DNA of 64,000 bases from Thalassotalea agarivorans. Lineage in GTDB: Bacteria > Pseudomonadota > Gammaproteobacteria > Enterobacterales > Alteromonadaceae. How positions within the stretch are numbered: position 1 is the stretch's first letter; each line of letters begins with the position of its first letter. Shown in pieces: positions 26,605-34,928 of the stretch. Both the position numbers and the translations under genes were made by a program. Location: assembly GCF_030295955.1 (NCBI RefSeq), contig NZ_AP027363.1, positions 1,302,001 through 1,366,000 on the forward strand, given 5' to 3'. The notes under the pieces are model-generated. The model did not search any database. It was not told where the DNA came from and saw only the letters and a program-made list of their open reading frames with translations.

Positions 26605-27069
26605 TTAGCCCTTAAATCCGGAGTCTTCCAATAGCGCCTCTGACATAGCTGCATCTCTTGCAAGTTCGTCACAGCGCTCATTCTCTGGATGTCCAGAGTG
26701 GCCTTTTACCCATTGCCAATCTATATCATGTTGCTGTTGCGCTGCAACTAGCGCCTTCCAAAGGTCAACATTTTTTACCGGTTGCTTACTTGCCGTTTTC
26801 CACGAATTCTTCTGCCATTTTTCAATCCATTGGGTTATGCCTTGACGAACATATTGGCTGTCTGTGGTTAAGGTAACGCTGCAGGGCTCTTTGAGTAACT
26901 CAAGCGCTTTGATAGCCGCTAACAATTCCATGCGATTATTGGTGGTAAGCTGATACCCTTGCGCAATCTCTTTTCTATGGCCTTTATATAGCATGACTGC
27001 GCCATAGCCGCCTGGTCCAGGGTTACCTAGACAAGATCCATCTGTATATATCTCTACGTGTTTCGTCAT
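26605..27069 (-). CDS. rnhA: Ribonuclease HI
   Basis: Degrades the RNA strand of RNA-DNA hybrids in the cytoplasm (R-loops, Okazaki primers). 154 aa, like the E. coli enzyme. The catalytic residues are visible: D10 in IYTDGSC, the Glu in NNRMELLAA, the Asp in TTDSQYV, the basic handle near [11 protein letters not shown], and the last Asp in NERCDELAR. It is divergent from dnaQ with 145 bp between, the same arrangement as in E. coli. Confidence 0.97.
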   Translation of the reverse strand: MTKHVEIYTDGSCLGNPGPGGYGAVMLYKGHRKEIAQGYQLTTNNRMELLAAIKALELLKEPCSVTLTTDSQYVRQGITQWIEKWQKNSWKTASKQPVKNVDLWKALVAAQQQHDIDWQWVKGHSGHPENERCDELARDAAMSEALLEDSGFKG

Positions 27070-27214
27070 TTTCAGGTGTATTGTTGTTTTTTCTCTATGT
27101 TAAACAAAGTTGTTATCAGTTAATAGTCTATCTGGGAATAACTTCGTCTGTATTGTTGCTTAATTATTGCGTAATATATTGCTAATAATCTAATGCGCCC
27201 CTGAAAGAAGAACC

Positions 27215-27955
27215 ATGCAAGTACAAGAAGAACGCCTAGTTATCCTCGATACCGAAACAACAGGTATCAACCCAAGAGAAGGTCATAGAATCGTAGAGAT
27301 TGGCTGCGTTGAGATGATTAATCGTCAATTAACTGGTCGTACTTACCATGCATATATCAATCCTCAATTCGAAATGGAACAAGAGGTTATTGATGTTCAC
27401 GGTTTAACCAATGAATTTCTTGCGGACAAACCACTTTTTGCCCAAGTAGCGCAGGAGTTTATCGACTTTATTAAAGGCGCTGAACTTATTATCCATAACG
27501 CGAAGTTTGACGTTGGCTTTATGGACCACGAGTTTGCGTTGACACGAAAGCAATTACCGATGACACATGATATCTGTAAAGTCACCGATACCTTGAAAGT
27601 GTCTAAAGATGAGTTTGGTTCGCCTAAAACCTTAGACTTTCTTGCTAAACATTACCGAGTAGATGGATTAATTGATCGTACATATCACGGCGCTTTAATT
27701 GATGCTCAGTTGCTTGCATACGTTTACATCGAAATGACGCGTAAGCAATCGGCACTAAACCTTAGTGATAGCGATAGTGATGGTACTGGCAACGACGCAA
27801 ATGCTATTAGGCGACTATCAAGTGAACGCCCAGCACTTAAAGTCGTACAGGCGACAGAGCAGGAACAACAGGCTCATATCGATAGGTTGAAAATTATTGC
27901 TGATAAAGGCGCTGAGCCGCTGTGGCAAACACAAGCGCTTGCAGTAAAAGAATAA
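27215..27955 (+). CDS. dnaQ: DNA polymerase III epsilon subunit (3'-5' proofreading exonuclease)
   Basis: Proofreading subunit of the replicative polymerase core. 246 aa. ExoI is LDTETTG (D12, E14); ExoII lies around HNAKFDVGFM; ExoIII is YHGALIDAQL with the catalytic His and Asp. The C-terminal tail contacting the alpha subunit is less conserved, as expected. It is followed by the promoter of the tRNA-Asp cluster. Confidence 0.96.
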   Translation: MQVQEERLVILDTETTGINPREGHRIVEIGCVEMINRQLTGRTYHAYINPQFEMEQEVIDVHGLTNEFLADKPLFAQVAQEFIDFIKGAELIIHNAKFDVGFMDHEFALTRKQLPMTHDICKVTDTLKVSKDEFGSPKTLDFLAKHYRVDGLIDRTYHGALIDAQLLAYVYIEMTRKQSALNLSDSDSDGTGNDANAIRRLSSERPALKVVQATEQEQQAHIDRLKIIADKGAEPLWQTQALAVKE

Positions 27956-28023
27956 AATTGTGGTTGTAAAAACGCCTAATTGTATAGCAATTGTGCGAAC
28001 GATAATTTTTATCAAAAAATAGG

Positions 28024-28061
28024 TTGACGACAACCCTACATATCCGTATTATTCCGCCCGC
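28024..28061 (+). promoter_or_regulatory. Strong sigma70 promoter of the tRNA-Asp cluster
   Basis: TTGACG (28024-28029), a 17-bp spacer, TATTAT (28047-28052), then a GC-rich discriminator TCCGCCCGC, typical of stringently controlled stable-RNA promoters. A small hairpin (TTCACAG/CTGTGAA) lies in the leader before the first tRNA. Confidence 0.85.
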
Positions 28062-28097
28062 ATTCACAGAGTTGCTGTGAAATTGAAAATATGCGTC

Positions 28098-28174
28098 GGA
28101 GTGGTAGTTCAGTTGGTTAGAATACCGGCCTGTCACGCCGGGGGTCGCGGGTTCGAGTCCCGTCCACTCCGCCA
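28098..28174 (+). tRNA. tRNA-Asp (GTC), copy 1
   Basis: 77 nt including encoded CCA. Acceptor arms GGAGTGG and CCACTCC, anticodon GTC at 28132-28134, T loop GGGTTCGAGTCCC. Confidence 0.98.
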
Positions 28175-28196
28175 ACTATTTTCAATGCCTTGTTAA

Positions 28197-28273
28197 GGAG
28201 TGGTAGTTCAGTTGGTTAGAATACCGGCCTGTCACGCCGGGGGTCGCGGGTTCGAGTCCCGTCCACTCCGCCA
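28197..28273 (+). tRNA. tRNA-Asp (GTC), copy 2
   Basis: Identical in sequence to copy 1, after a 22-bp spacer. Confidence 0.98.
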
Positions 28274-28325
28274 ACAAGATGCAAGGTTTAGTAAGCCTTT
28301 ATAATATTACTAATGCAGATGCTGC

Positions 28326-28402
28326 GGAGTGGTAGTTCAGTTGGTTAGAATACCGGCCTGTCACGCCGGGGGTCGCGGGTTCGAGTCCCGTCCACTCCGC
28401 CA
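28326..28402 (+). tRNA. tRNA-Asp (GTC), copy 3
   Basis: Identical to copies 1 and 2, after a 52-bp spacer. Confidence 0.98.
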
Positions 28403-28440
28403 CGTTTGTCTGCGCCCAATCTTTTTAGATTAAACACTGC

Positions 28441-28517
28441 GGAGTGGTAGTTCAGTTGGTTAGAATACCGGCCTGTCACGCCGGGGGTCGCGGGTTCGAG
28501 TCCCGTCCACTCCGCCA
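28441..28517 (+). tRNA. tRNA-Asp (GTC), copy 4
   Basis: Identical to the other copies, after a 38-bp spacer. Its 3' flank (CACGTTTAATTCT) is repeated 170 bp downstream. Confidence 0.98.
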
Positions 28518-28595
28518 CGTTTAATTCTTATTTCCTAATATATCTCATAGTTAAATACGTATATTAGCGACCCTAAATCGCTTGCGATTTTCTGT
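28515..28595 (+). repeat. tRNA 3'-flank repeat, first copy
   Basis: The tRNA 3' flank followed by a 33-bp segment (28563-28595) that recurs exactly at 28741-28773. That segment contains a small palindrome AAATCG-CTTG-CGATTT, possibly a weak terminator. Confidence 0.75.
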
Positions 28596-28673
28596 CGTGG
28601 GTTTGATAACATTGTCTGGAACAATGTTAAACGCTATCGGCGGCCCGCAAGGTGAAGTGCAGGAAGCACGGAG

Positions 28674-28773
28674 TAGTCCCGTCCCCTGAGCCACGTTTAA
28701 TTCTCTTTTTTCAGATAGTTCCCTTAATTAGATTACATCCATTAGCGACCCTAAATCGCTTGCGATTTTCTGT
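28674..28773 (+). repeat. tRNA 3'-flank repeat, second copy with tRNA tail remnant
   Basis: Begins with a damaged tRNA-Asp tail (AGTCCCGTCC, then six changed bases, then CCACGTTTAATTCT) and ends with the same 33-bp word as the first copy. It probably marks a former fifth tRNA gene or a tRNA-associated duplication. Confidence 0.6.
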
Positions 28774-28798
28774 ATATCGTCATCCAGCACTTTGATTC

Positions 28799-29130
28799 GG
28801 GATCTCATAGTTTATGGGGCAAGGGGCATGGAGCATGTGCGCTTCGCTAGTAATAAACAGGTGCGCGTTGCTTAAGGGAACAAGGAACAAGGAACGTGGT
28901 ATTCTTTTTATCTGCGATGTTAATCTTAAAGCACCAATCATTACTCCATCGTCATCCCGCACATGCCTACAAGGATGTAGGTACTTAGGTTTTGTCTGGA
29001 ACTGAAAACCTGTGATGCGGGATCTCATAGTTTATGGGGCAAGGGGCATGGAGCATGTGCGCTTCGCTAACTGGGAACAGGTGCGCGTTGCTTAAGGGAA
29101 CTGGGAACAAGGAACGTGGTGTTCTTTTTA
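28799..29130 (+). repeat. Heptad-array element, second locus (two direct copies, 220-bp period)
   Basis: Copies at 28799-28910 and 29019-29130 share a GGGATCTCATAGTTTATG start, a three-unit heptad array (GGGGCAA, GGGGCAT, GGAGCAT), the boundary GTGCGCTTCGCTA, then GCGCGTTGCTTAAG and GGAACAA heptads. Between them is an inverted-repeat motif (ATCCCGCA near 28954 with TGCGGGAT near 29016). No gene is supported in 28518-29362. Confidence 0.85.
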
Positions 29131-29146
29131 CCAACAGCAACAAACT

Positions 29147-29233
29147 CGCAGCACGAAGCACGAAGCTAGAAGCGTTTTTCATTCCTTAACTCGCAGCACG
29201 AAGCACGTAGCCCGTTACATGCAGCCAACGGCA
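29147..29233 (+). repeat. Second-family heptad arrays (CGNAGCN)
   Basis: Two arrays in register: four units at 29147-29174 and six at 29192-29233, made of CGCAGCA, CGAAGCA, CGTAGCC and decayed variants. Confidence 0.8.
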
Positions 29234-29362
29234 TTCAATTTTATTATTATTTTTCAAAAGCTTTGCTACTATTGAGTTAGCCTCTAGCGCGAAAAACCCT
29301 CGTTATTTCTGTTATTTGCTAGGCAATATGGAACACATACCGCTTATCGTTGGAGATAATAA

Positions 29363-30508
29363 ATGAAGCATGCTTTCCTTTTAAGTTTATTCACCCTTGT
29401 ATTTTTCTCATTTGAACTGCGCTCTGACGACACAAAAGCTGACATTGCTGAAGTCTTAAAACAGCAAGTAATGGAGCAGCAACAAGAAGCTAAATTGATA
29501 GGTTTAGGCGTCGTGTATATTAAAAATGGCAATATAGTTGGGCCGTTTGTTAGCGGCAAACGGCACAAGGATAAAGATGTCGCTGTATCCGCACAAGATA
29601 AATGGCATATTGGTTCAATTACTAAGTCATTTACCTCAATGGTTATTGCTCAATTAGTCGCGGAAAAAAAGCTAACTTGGGATACCGATGTGAAATCCGT
29701 ATTCAAAGGAGCAGAGAACATTGACGAAGGGTGGAGCAAGGTAACCTTAGCTCATCTAGTAACTCATACGTCAGGCGCTGTGCCAAACTTTTCCATGTCT
29801 GTTTCCTTTGAGAAACCTGAAGAGGGGGCTGAGCGCATGAAGGCGAGAGAGCAAGCTGTACTGGGAGTGCTTGCTAATAAGCCAACTACCGAACCTGGCA
29901 CCACCTTTGTTTACTCTAATGTTGGCTATACCATAGCAGGTGCAATGGCCGAAAAGGTCACCGGCGTTGCTTGGGAAGATCATGTTAGGCAAAAGATATT
30001 TAAACCACTAGGGATAACCAGCGGTGGCTTTGGTGCACCGCTAGATGACAACGGAATATTGAGCCAACCGCGTGGCCATAAAAACTTTTTCGGCATGGTG
30101 ATTTCCGCTGATGATTTTAGTGACAATACCCCTATTATGGGGCCTGCTGGCACAATTCACATGTCCTTAACCGACTTGGCAAGGTATGGGTATGAGCATG
30201 TAAAAAATGTACAGGGACGCAGTAAAGTGTTTGATGCAGAGAGTGCTAAAGGCTTGTATAAACCGTTTATGCAAAACTATGGATATGGTTTTGTCGTACT
30301 TAAAGACGAAGCACATTACCAAGGGCCTCTTATTTGGCACAATGGCACTAACACCATGTGGTATGCATTGCTCGTCTTTATCCCAAGTGCCAATGCCGTG
30401 GTGGCTATTGCCTCAAATGATGGCAATATTCAGGCGGCAGAAAAAAGTGCTTGGACGATTGCACGCGCTGTTTTTAAAGCGAGTGGCGCAATTGCTAACG
30501 ACGATTAA
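29363..30508 (+). CDS. Beta-lactamase-fold serine hydrolase (class C / PBP-like)
   Basis: 381-aa exported serine hydrolase with a signal peptide (about 1-20). The active-site motifs are SITK (Ser85, Lys88), a YSN (FVYSNVGY, the class C tyrosine) and HNGTN as the third motif. Family members include esterases, D-aminopeptidases and class C beta-lactamases. The HNG variant of the KTG motif and the absence of an ampR neighbour make a true AmpC beta-lactamase less likely than an esterase or peptidase. Confidence 0.85.
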   Translation: MKHAFLLSLFTLVFFSFELRSDDTKADIAEVLKQQVMEQQQEAKLIGLGVVYIKNGNIVGPFVSGKRHKDKDVAVSAQDKWHIGSITKSFTSMVIAQLVAEKKLTWDTDVKSVFKGAENIDEGWSKVTLAHLVTHTSGAVPNFSMSVSFEKPEEGAERMKAREQAVLGVLANKPTTEPGTTFVYSNVGYTIAGAMAEKVTGVAWEDHVRQKIFKPLGITSGGFGAPLDDNGILSQPRGHKNFFGMVISADDFSDNTPIMGPAGTIHMSLTDLARYGYEHVKNVQGRSKVFDAESAKGLYKPFMQNYGYGFVVLKDEAHYQGPLIWHNGTNTMWYALLVFIPSANAVVAIASNDGNIQAAEKSAWTIARAVFKASGAIANDD

Positions 30509-30525
30509 ACCGGTTTGATAATCAG

Positions 30526-31461
30526 TTATTGGCTTAATGCAACTAATTCGCTTCGGCTATTTATATTGAGCTTGTTATAGATTCGATACAAATGGTTTGA
30601 AACTGTCGAAGGTGACAGACCAAGACTTTTCGCTATTTGCTTAAAGGTTTGCCCTTGGCAAATGCCTTGAACGATTTCACTTTCTCTTTGTGTGAGCTTA
30701 TCAAGCGCATGGGTTAATCTCACCGTTAAAACAAATAGCTCTCCATGAGGTTTGAGCGTAAACACTAATTCGCCTACCGCAAACTGCTGCATCCCTTGCG
30801 CGATGAACTCTGCAACCGCAGCTTGTTGATTTTCAATATAACTTTCAATTAAGTCCAAGTAGTCGTTGTTTACTGCGTGATAAATTCCTTTGTTATCAAC
30901 AATGGCGCTTACTCCTTGGCTATCGCCTGAAGTACTCTCTAAGGCAAGCATTTGTCGATGTGTATCGGCGCATAACAAGTGAAACAACAGGGATTGTTGT
31001 AGCATTTTTTCTTCGGCAGAAAATCCATTATCTCTGTCGTAGCGATACAAGGTGAGTAGGGTAAATATGCCGGAACGCTCATTGGTATGAATAGAGCTTA
31101 ATATGCGTTCGATTCCATAAGGTTTAAAACACTTAGTGTAGAGTGGATGGGCATAAAATTTTTCATCAGAGATTACATCAGCCATATCTATCGGCCGACC
31201 CGGGGTTTGTTTCAATGCGTCAAAGATCGGATTGATGGCCAAGGTTTCTTTAAGCGAGGCAAAAATTTGAGGTGAAACATCAACCGTTGTTTGGGTATGA
31301 AACTCCTGCGTTTCGATATGGCCTGTCGCCCATATCGCACCGTCAAACGGTAATACTTGTTGTAATAAATCTAACGCCCAATCTCTAAAATTAGCCAGCG
31401 GCACCTGGTGGGCCTGACAATAAAGCGTGCTAATAAACTGATCACTGGAAAGAGTCGACAT
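30526..31461 (-). CDS. LuxR-type HTH transcriptional regulator
   Basis: About 311 aa from ATG 31461; an upstream in-frame ATG at 31509 would give 327 aa but would leave only 33 bp for two divergent promoters, so the shorter form is preferred. The C-terminal LuxR/GerE helix-turn-helix is clear: LTQRESEIVQGICQGQTF followed by KQIAKSLGLSPSTVSNHLYR. The N-terminal 230 residues do not match a sensor domain I recognise. It is divergently placed from the FAD dehydrogenase/TPP enzyme operon and is the obvious candidate regulator of it (inference from position). Confidence 0.82.
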   Translation of the reverse strand: MSTLSSDQFISTLYCQAHQVPLANFRDWALDLLQQVLPFDGAIWATGHIETQEFHTQTTVDVSPQIFASLKETLAINPIFDALKQTPGRPIDMADVISDEKFYAHPLYTKCFKPYGIERILSSIHTNERSGIFTLLTLYRYDRDNGFSAEEKMLQQSLLFHLLCADTHRQMLALESTSGDSQGVSAIVDNKGIYHAVNNDYLDLIESYIENQQAAVAEFIAQGMQQFAVGELVFTLKPHGELFVLTVRLTHALDKLTQRESEIVQGICQGQTFKQIAKSLGLSPSTVSNHLYRIYNKLNINSRSELVALSQ

Positions 31462-31542
31462 ACTTGTTAGGCTTTTTTTACCATAGTTTTCTATTCTTGC
31501 TTGATGCACTATAAACTAAAAGCGGCTCAATAGGTTAATCAT

Positions 31543-33147
31543 ATGAAGAAAAAAGACGTCGTTATTGCTGGCGGTGGAATAGCAGGTTTAGTTACTGCGC
31601 TAGAGCTCGTTAAGCACGCAGATAATATTGTTATTGTAGACAGAGATACACCCGAGAGAATTGGTGGCTTAGCTCGCTGGGCTTTTGGTGGTATGGCGCT
31701 TTGTGAAACAGCCGAACAAAAACGTGCAAAAATTGCAGACTCTCCAAAAAATCTGTTGAACGATATTCATAGTTTTGCAGATTTTAACGCAGATGATCAT
31801 TGGCCAAAGCAGTGGGCCAACGCTTATGCACAAGAAAACAAAAGCTTGGTGTATGACTGGTTAAAAGGATTAGGTATGTCTTTTCTACCTGCCGTTAACT
31901 GGGTAGAACGCGGCTTGCACACACCGGGAAACTCATTGCCACGATATCATGTGTTATGGGGTACAGGCTGGAACCTGGTGGAAACGGTATGGCAACAACT
32001 GAAACCTTATATTGATAACGGTAAAGTAGAGGTGTTGTATCAACACAAAGTAATTCGCCCGTTAATTGACGATAACACGGTTGTCGGCGTTGAAGTTGAA
32101 AATGAACAAAGTAACGACACTTTTACCATAGATACCTCGTACGTAGTTATTGCCTGTGGCGGCATTAATGGTGCCACAGAGCAGGTTAAGAAAAACTGGT
32201 ACAAACCATGGGGTAAACCGCCTGAGACCATGTTAAATGGCGCTAATCCTATATCAGATGGCAAATTGCATGAAGCAGTAGAAGCTGTCGGCGGAGCGGT
32301 TACGCATCAAGATAAAATGTGGAACTACGCTGCTGGCGTACGTCATCCTCAAGCAGAATTCGATGGTCATGGTTTAAGCTTAATTCCATGTAAATCAGCG
32401 TTATGGTTAAATCATAGTGGCCAGCGTATTGGCCCTGACCCATTGGTTACCGGGTTTGACACCAATTTTCTTTGCAAACGCGTGAGTGAGCAAGAAAAAC
32501 CTTGGACGTGGCAAATTTTAAATAAAAAAATCGCACTTAAAGAATTCGCGGTATCCGGCTCTTTGCACAATCCTTCCATTAGAGATAAGAAACTATTTAG
32601 CTTTTTAAAAGAAATTCTGTTTGGTAATCATCGCCTCATTAATCAAATGCTCGACGAGTGTGATGATTTTATCGCGGCAGACACGGTTGAGGCGTTAGCG
32701 GACAAAATGAATGGGCTAACAGATCAAGATTACATTTCTGCTGATAAATTACAGCATGTGCTAGACAGTTATGATCAGCAGTTCAATGAGGGGTTTTTTG
32801 AAGATGACGATCAAGTTCGTCGTATCCGACATGCAAGGCAGTGGAAAGCCGACAAGTTAAGAACCTGCAAACCCGGCGCGATCCAAGATCAAAAATCAGG
32901 GCCGTTTATTGCTATCAAGCTTCAACTCATCAGCCGTAAGAGCCTTGGCGGCATAAAAACAGACCTCGATTCTCAGGTACTTAATCAACAAGAACAGAAA
33001 ATTACGGGTCTTTATGCGGTTGGAGAAGCGGCAGGGTTTGGTGGCGGTGGTATGAACGGCTTTAGATCGCTCGAAGGTACCTTTTTATCCGCTTGCATTA
33101 TTACGGCTAAACATTGTGCGAAAGCAATTTTAAACGCAAAACAATAG
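31543..33147 (+). CDS. FAD-binding dehydrogenase (KstD/fumarate-reductase flavoprotein type)
   Basis: 534-aa flavoprotein. The N-terminal dinucleotide motif is VIAGGGIAGLVTALEL (about 7-22), followed by a GG-doublet (IGGLARWAFGG), and the C-terminal FAD-binding end GLYAVGEAAGFGGGGMNG is present. This combination matches the predicted oxidoreductases related to 3-ketosteroid dehydrogenase and fumarate reductase flavoproteins. There is no signal peptide. It is 10 bp from the downstream TPP enzyme, so one operon. The substrate is unknown; a 2-oxo or enone compound acted on by both enzymes is conceivable but not shown. Confidence 0.82.
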   Translation: MKKKDVVIAGGGIAGLVTALELVKHADNIVIVDRDTPERIGGLARWAFGGMALCETAEQKRAKIADSPKNLLNDIHSFADFNADDHWPKQWANAYAQENKSLVYDWLKGLGMSFLPAVNWVERGLHTPGNSLPRYHVLWGTGWNLVETVWQQLKPYIDNGKVEVLYQHKVIRPLIDDNTVVGVEVENEQSNDTFTIDTSYVVIACGGINGATEQVKKNWYKPWGKPPETMLNGANPISDGKLHEAVEAVGGAVTHQDKMWNYAAGVRHPQAEFDGHGLSLIPCKSALWLNHSGQRIGPDPLVTGFDTNFLCKRVSEQEKPWTWQILNKKIALKEFAVSGSLHNPSIRDKKLFSFLKEILFGNHRLINQMLDECDDFIAADTVEALADKMNGLTDQDYISADKLQHVLDSYDQQFNEGFFEDDDQVRRIRHARQWKADKLRTCKPGAIQDQKSGPFIAIKLQLISRKSLGGIKTDLDSQVLNQQEQKITGLYAVGEAAGFGGGGMNGFRSLEGTFLSACIITAKHCAKAILNAKQ

Positions 33148-33157
33148 GAACATAACA

Positions 33158-34888
33158 ATGAAAAAAACAGCAGCGTGGCTTGTTAGATATGCGTTAGAAC
33201 AGTTAAAAGTGACACATACCTTTGGTATTCCCGGCGTGCACAATACTGAAATTTATGATGAGTTAGAAAATTCCGACACTATTGATCCTGTACTTGTTAC
33301 TCACGAGGGTTACGGCGCGTTTATGGCTGATGCTATAAGCCGCTCAAGTGATTCTATAGGTACCTTGGTGATTGTCCCTGCTGCAGGTGCTACGCATGCA
33401 GCGAGTGGTATAGGGGAAGCCCACTTAGACGGTATTCCTATGCTAGTGATCAGTGGTGGCGTTCGTACAGATTCACAATTTGAGTATCAGCTGCACGATA
33501 TGGATCAACACAAGATGCTTGAGCCGATCACTAAGAAAACCTATAAAGTGACCACTTACGAAGACGTTGTTCCTACTATTTTTGACGCCTACACAGAAGC
33601 AACAACAGGTGAACCAGGACCGGTATTCGTTGAGATTCCAGTGAATTTACAGCTAGATAAAGGGGAAGTATCACATCTTCCTACATACCAACAACCAGCA
33701 CCTGTACTTAGCTTTGATGCTCGTGAAGCTATTCAAAAAGCGGCTAAATTACTCGCATCAGCTAAAAATCCAGGCATCTTCGTCGGCTGGGGTGGTGTAG
33801 ATGCTAGCCAGTCATTGACGCTTATTGCCGAGCAACTAAATGCGCCAGTATCAACGACATTACAAGGATTAAGTGCATTTCCGGCCAACCACCCACTGCA
33901 TACTGGCATGGGTTTTGGTCCGGCAGCCGTGCCAGCGGCAACAAACGCGTTCAAGCAGTGCGATTGTTTACTTGCCATAGGTACTCGTTTTTCGGAAATA
34001 CCAACAGGAAGCTTTGGCGTTACCGTACCTGAAAACCTAATACATATCGATATTAATCCTGCCGTGTTTAGTAAGAACTACCCAGCTAAAATAGCAATTG
34101 AAGCAGATGCCACTTTAGCATTAGCAGAGCTTGCCGAAGCCATTAAGCCCCTAGGCAGTGAAAACCAGCAGGCTGCAATACAGGGCAAAATTGCAGCGGA
34201 TAAAGCGAATTACCAAAAAGAATGGCTTGCGCACGACAGCAAGGATAGGGTTAATCCAGCCGTATTCTTTAATGCGCTAAGGCAGCAGTTACCAGAAGAT
34301 GGTTATGTTATTGCTGACGACGGTAATCATACATTCTTGTCTGCTGAACTGATGCCATGTTTAAAACCGAGACACTTTTTTTCGCCAACAGATTTTAACT
34401 GTATGGGCTATGCGATCCCTGCTGTGATTGGCTGTAAGCTTGCCAACCCATCATTGCCAGTAGTGGGTATAATTGGTGATGGCGCGTTTTTGATGAGCCA
34501 AACAGAGCTTTTTACTGCGTCAAATCGCGGGGTGGGAGCGGTGTTTACCATTTTTAATGACGGCGATTTAGCACAAATTTCACAAGCCCAAAAAACGCCA
34601 TACAATCGCACTACATGCACTAATTTGCCGAATGTTAGATTTGAAGCTTTAGCGACGGCGAGCGGTTGTCAGTATGTGCGCATTGAGTCAAACGATGATG
34701 TACAGAGCAAAATAGCAGAGGCTTTGTCGTTAGCGGCTGAAAGCCAACCAGTAGTGTTGGACGTAAACATTGATTACAGCAAGAAAACACGTTTTACACA
34801 GGGCATCATTAAAACTAATTTGAAACGAATGAAGCTGCCAACAAAAATCAGAATGATTTCTCGAGCACTTTGGCGACGGATAAGTTAA
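33158..34888 (+). CDS. Thiamine-pyrophosphate-dependent enzyme (acetolactate-synthase-like)
   Basis: 576-aa ThDP enzyme with the three usual domains. The catalytic glutamate is in VTHEGYGAFMADA (about residues 47-59). The central domain is around 190-330. The C-terminal cofactor motif is GDGAFLMSQ followed about 25 residues later by FNDGD. It resembles the acetolactate synthase / benzoylformate decarboxylase / oxalyl-CoA decarboxylase group rather than IlvB/IlvI. No small regulatory subunit gene follows. Second gene of the FAD-dehydrogenase operon, ending at a strong terminator. Confidence 0.85.
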   Translation: MKKTAAWLVRYALEQLKVTHTFGIPGVHNTEIYDELENSDTIDPVLVTHEGYGAFMADAISRSSDSIGTLVIVPAAGATHAASGIGEAHLDGIPMLVISGGVRTDSQFEYQLHDMDQHKMLEPITKKTYKVTTYEDVVPTIFDAYTEATTGEPGPVFVEIPVNLQLDKGEVSHLPTYQQPAPVLSFDAREAIQKAAKLLASAKNPGIFVGWGGVDASQSLTLIAEQLNAPVSTTLQGLSAFPANHPLHTGMGFGPAAVPAATNAFKQCDCLLAIGTRFSEIPTGSFGVTVPENLIHIDINPAVFSKNYPAKIAIEADATLALAELAEAIKPLGSENQQAAIQGKIAADKANYQKEWLAHDSKDRVNPAVFFNALRQQLPEDGYVIADDGNHTFLSAELMPCLKPRHFFSPTDFNCMGYAIPAVIGCKLANPSLPVVGIIGDGAFLMSQTELFTASNRGVGAVFTIFNDGDLAQISQAQKTPYNRTTCTNLPNVRFEALATASGCQYVRIESNDDVQSKIAEALSLAAESQPVVLDVNIDYSKKTRFTQGIIKTNLKRMKLPTKIRMISRALWRRIS

Positions 34889-34898
34889 TTTTTAGCTG

Positions 34899-34928
34899 AA
34901 AAAAACGATGCATAAGCATCGTTTTTTT
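34899..34928. terminator. Bidirectional intrinsic terminator
   Basis: Stem ACGATGC/GCATCGT (34905-34911 with 34916-34922), 4-nt loop, seven A on the left and seven T on the right. It separates the convergent TPP enzyme and TetR genes. Confidence 0.88.

Noticed and set aside
27894-28175. Open frame antisense to the first tRNA-Asp gene (MAEWTGLEPATPGVTGRYSN start)
   Set aside because: Recognised as a spurious antisense translation of a tRNA gene; its start is in the tRNA acceptor stem.
28098-28517. Possible CRISPR-like array from four repeats with spacers
   Set aside because: The repeats are complete tRNA-Asp genes with anticodon and CCA; spacers differ in length (22, 52, 38 bp) and no cas genes exist.
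29363-30508. AmpC-type antibiotic resistance gene
   Set aside because: The third motif is HNG rather than KTG, no ampR is nearby, and the family is dominated by esterases and peptidases.
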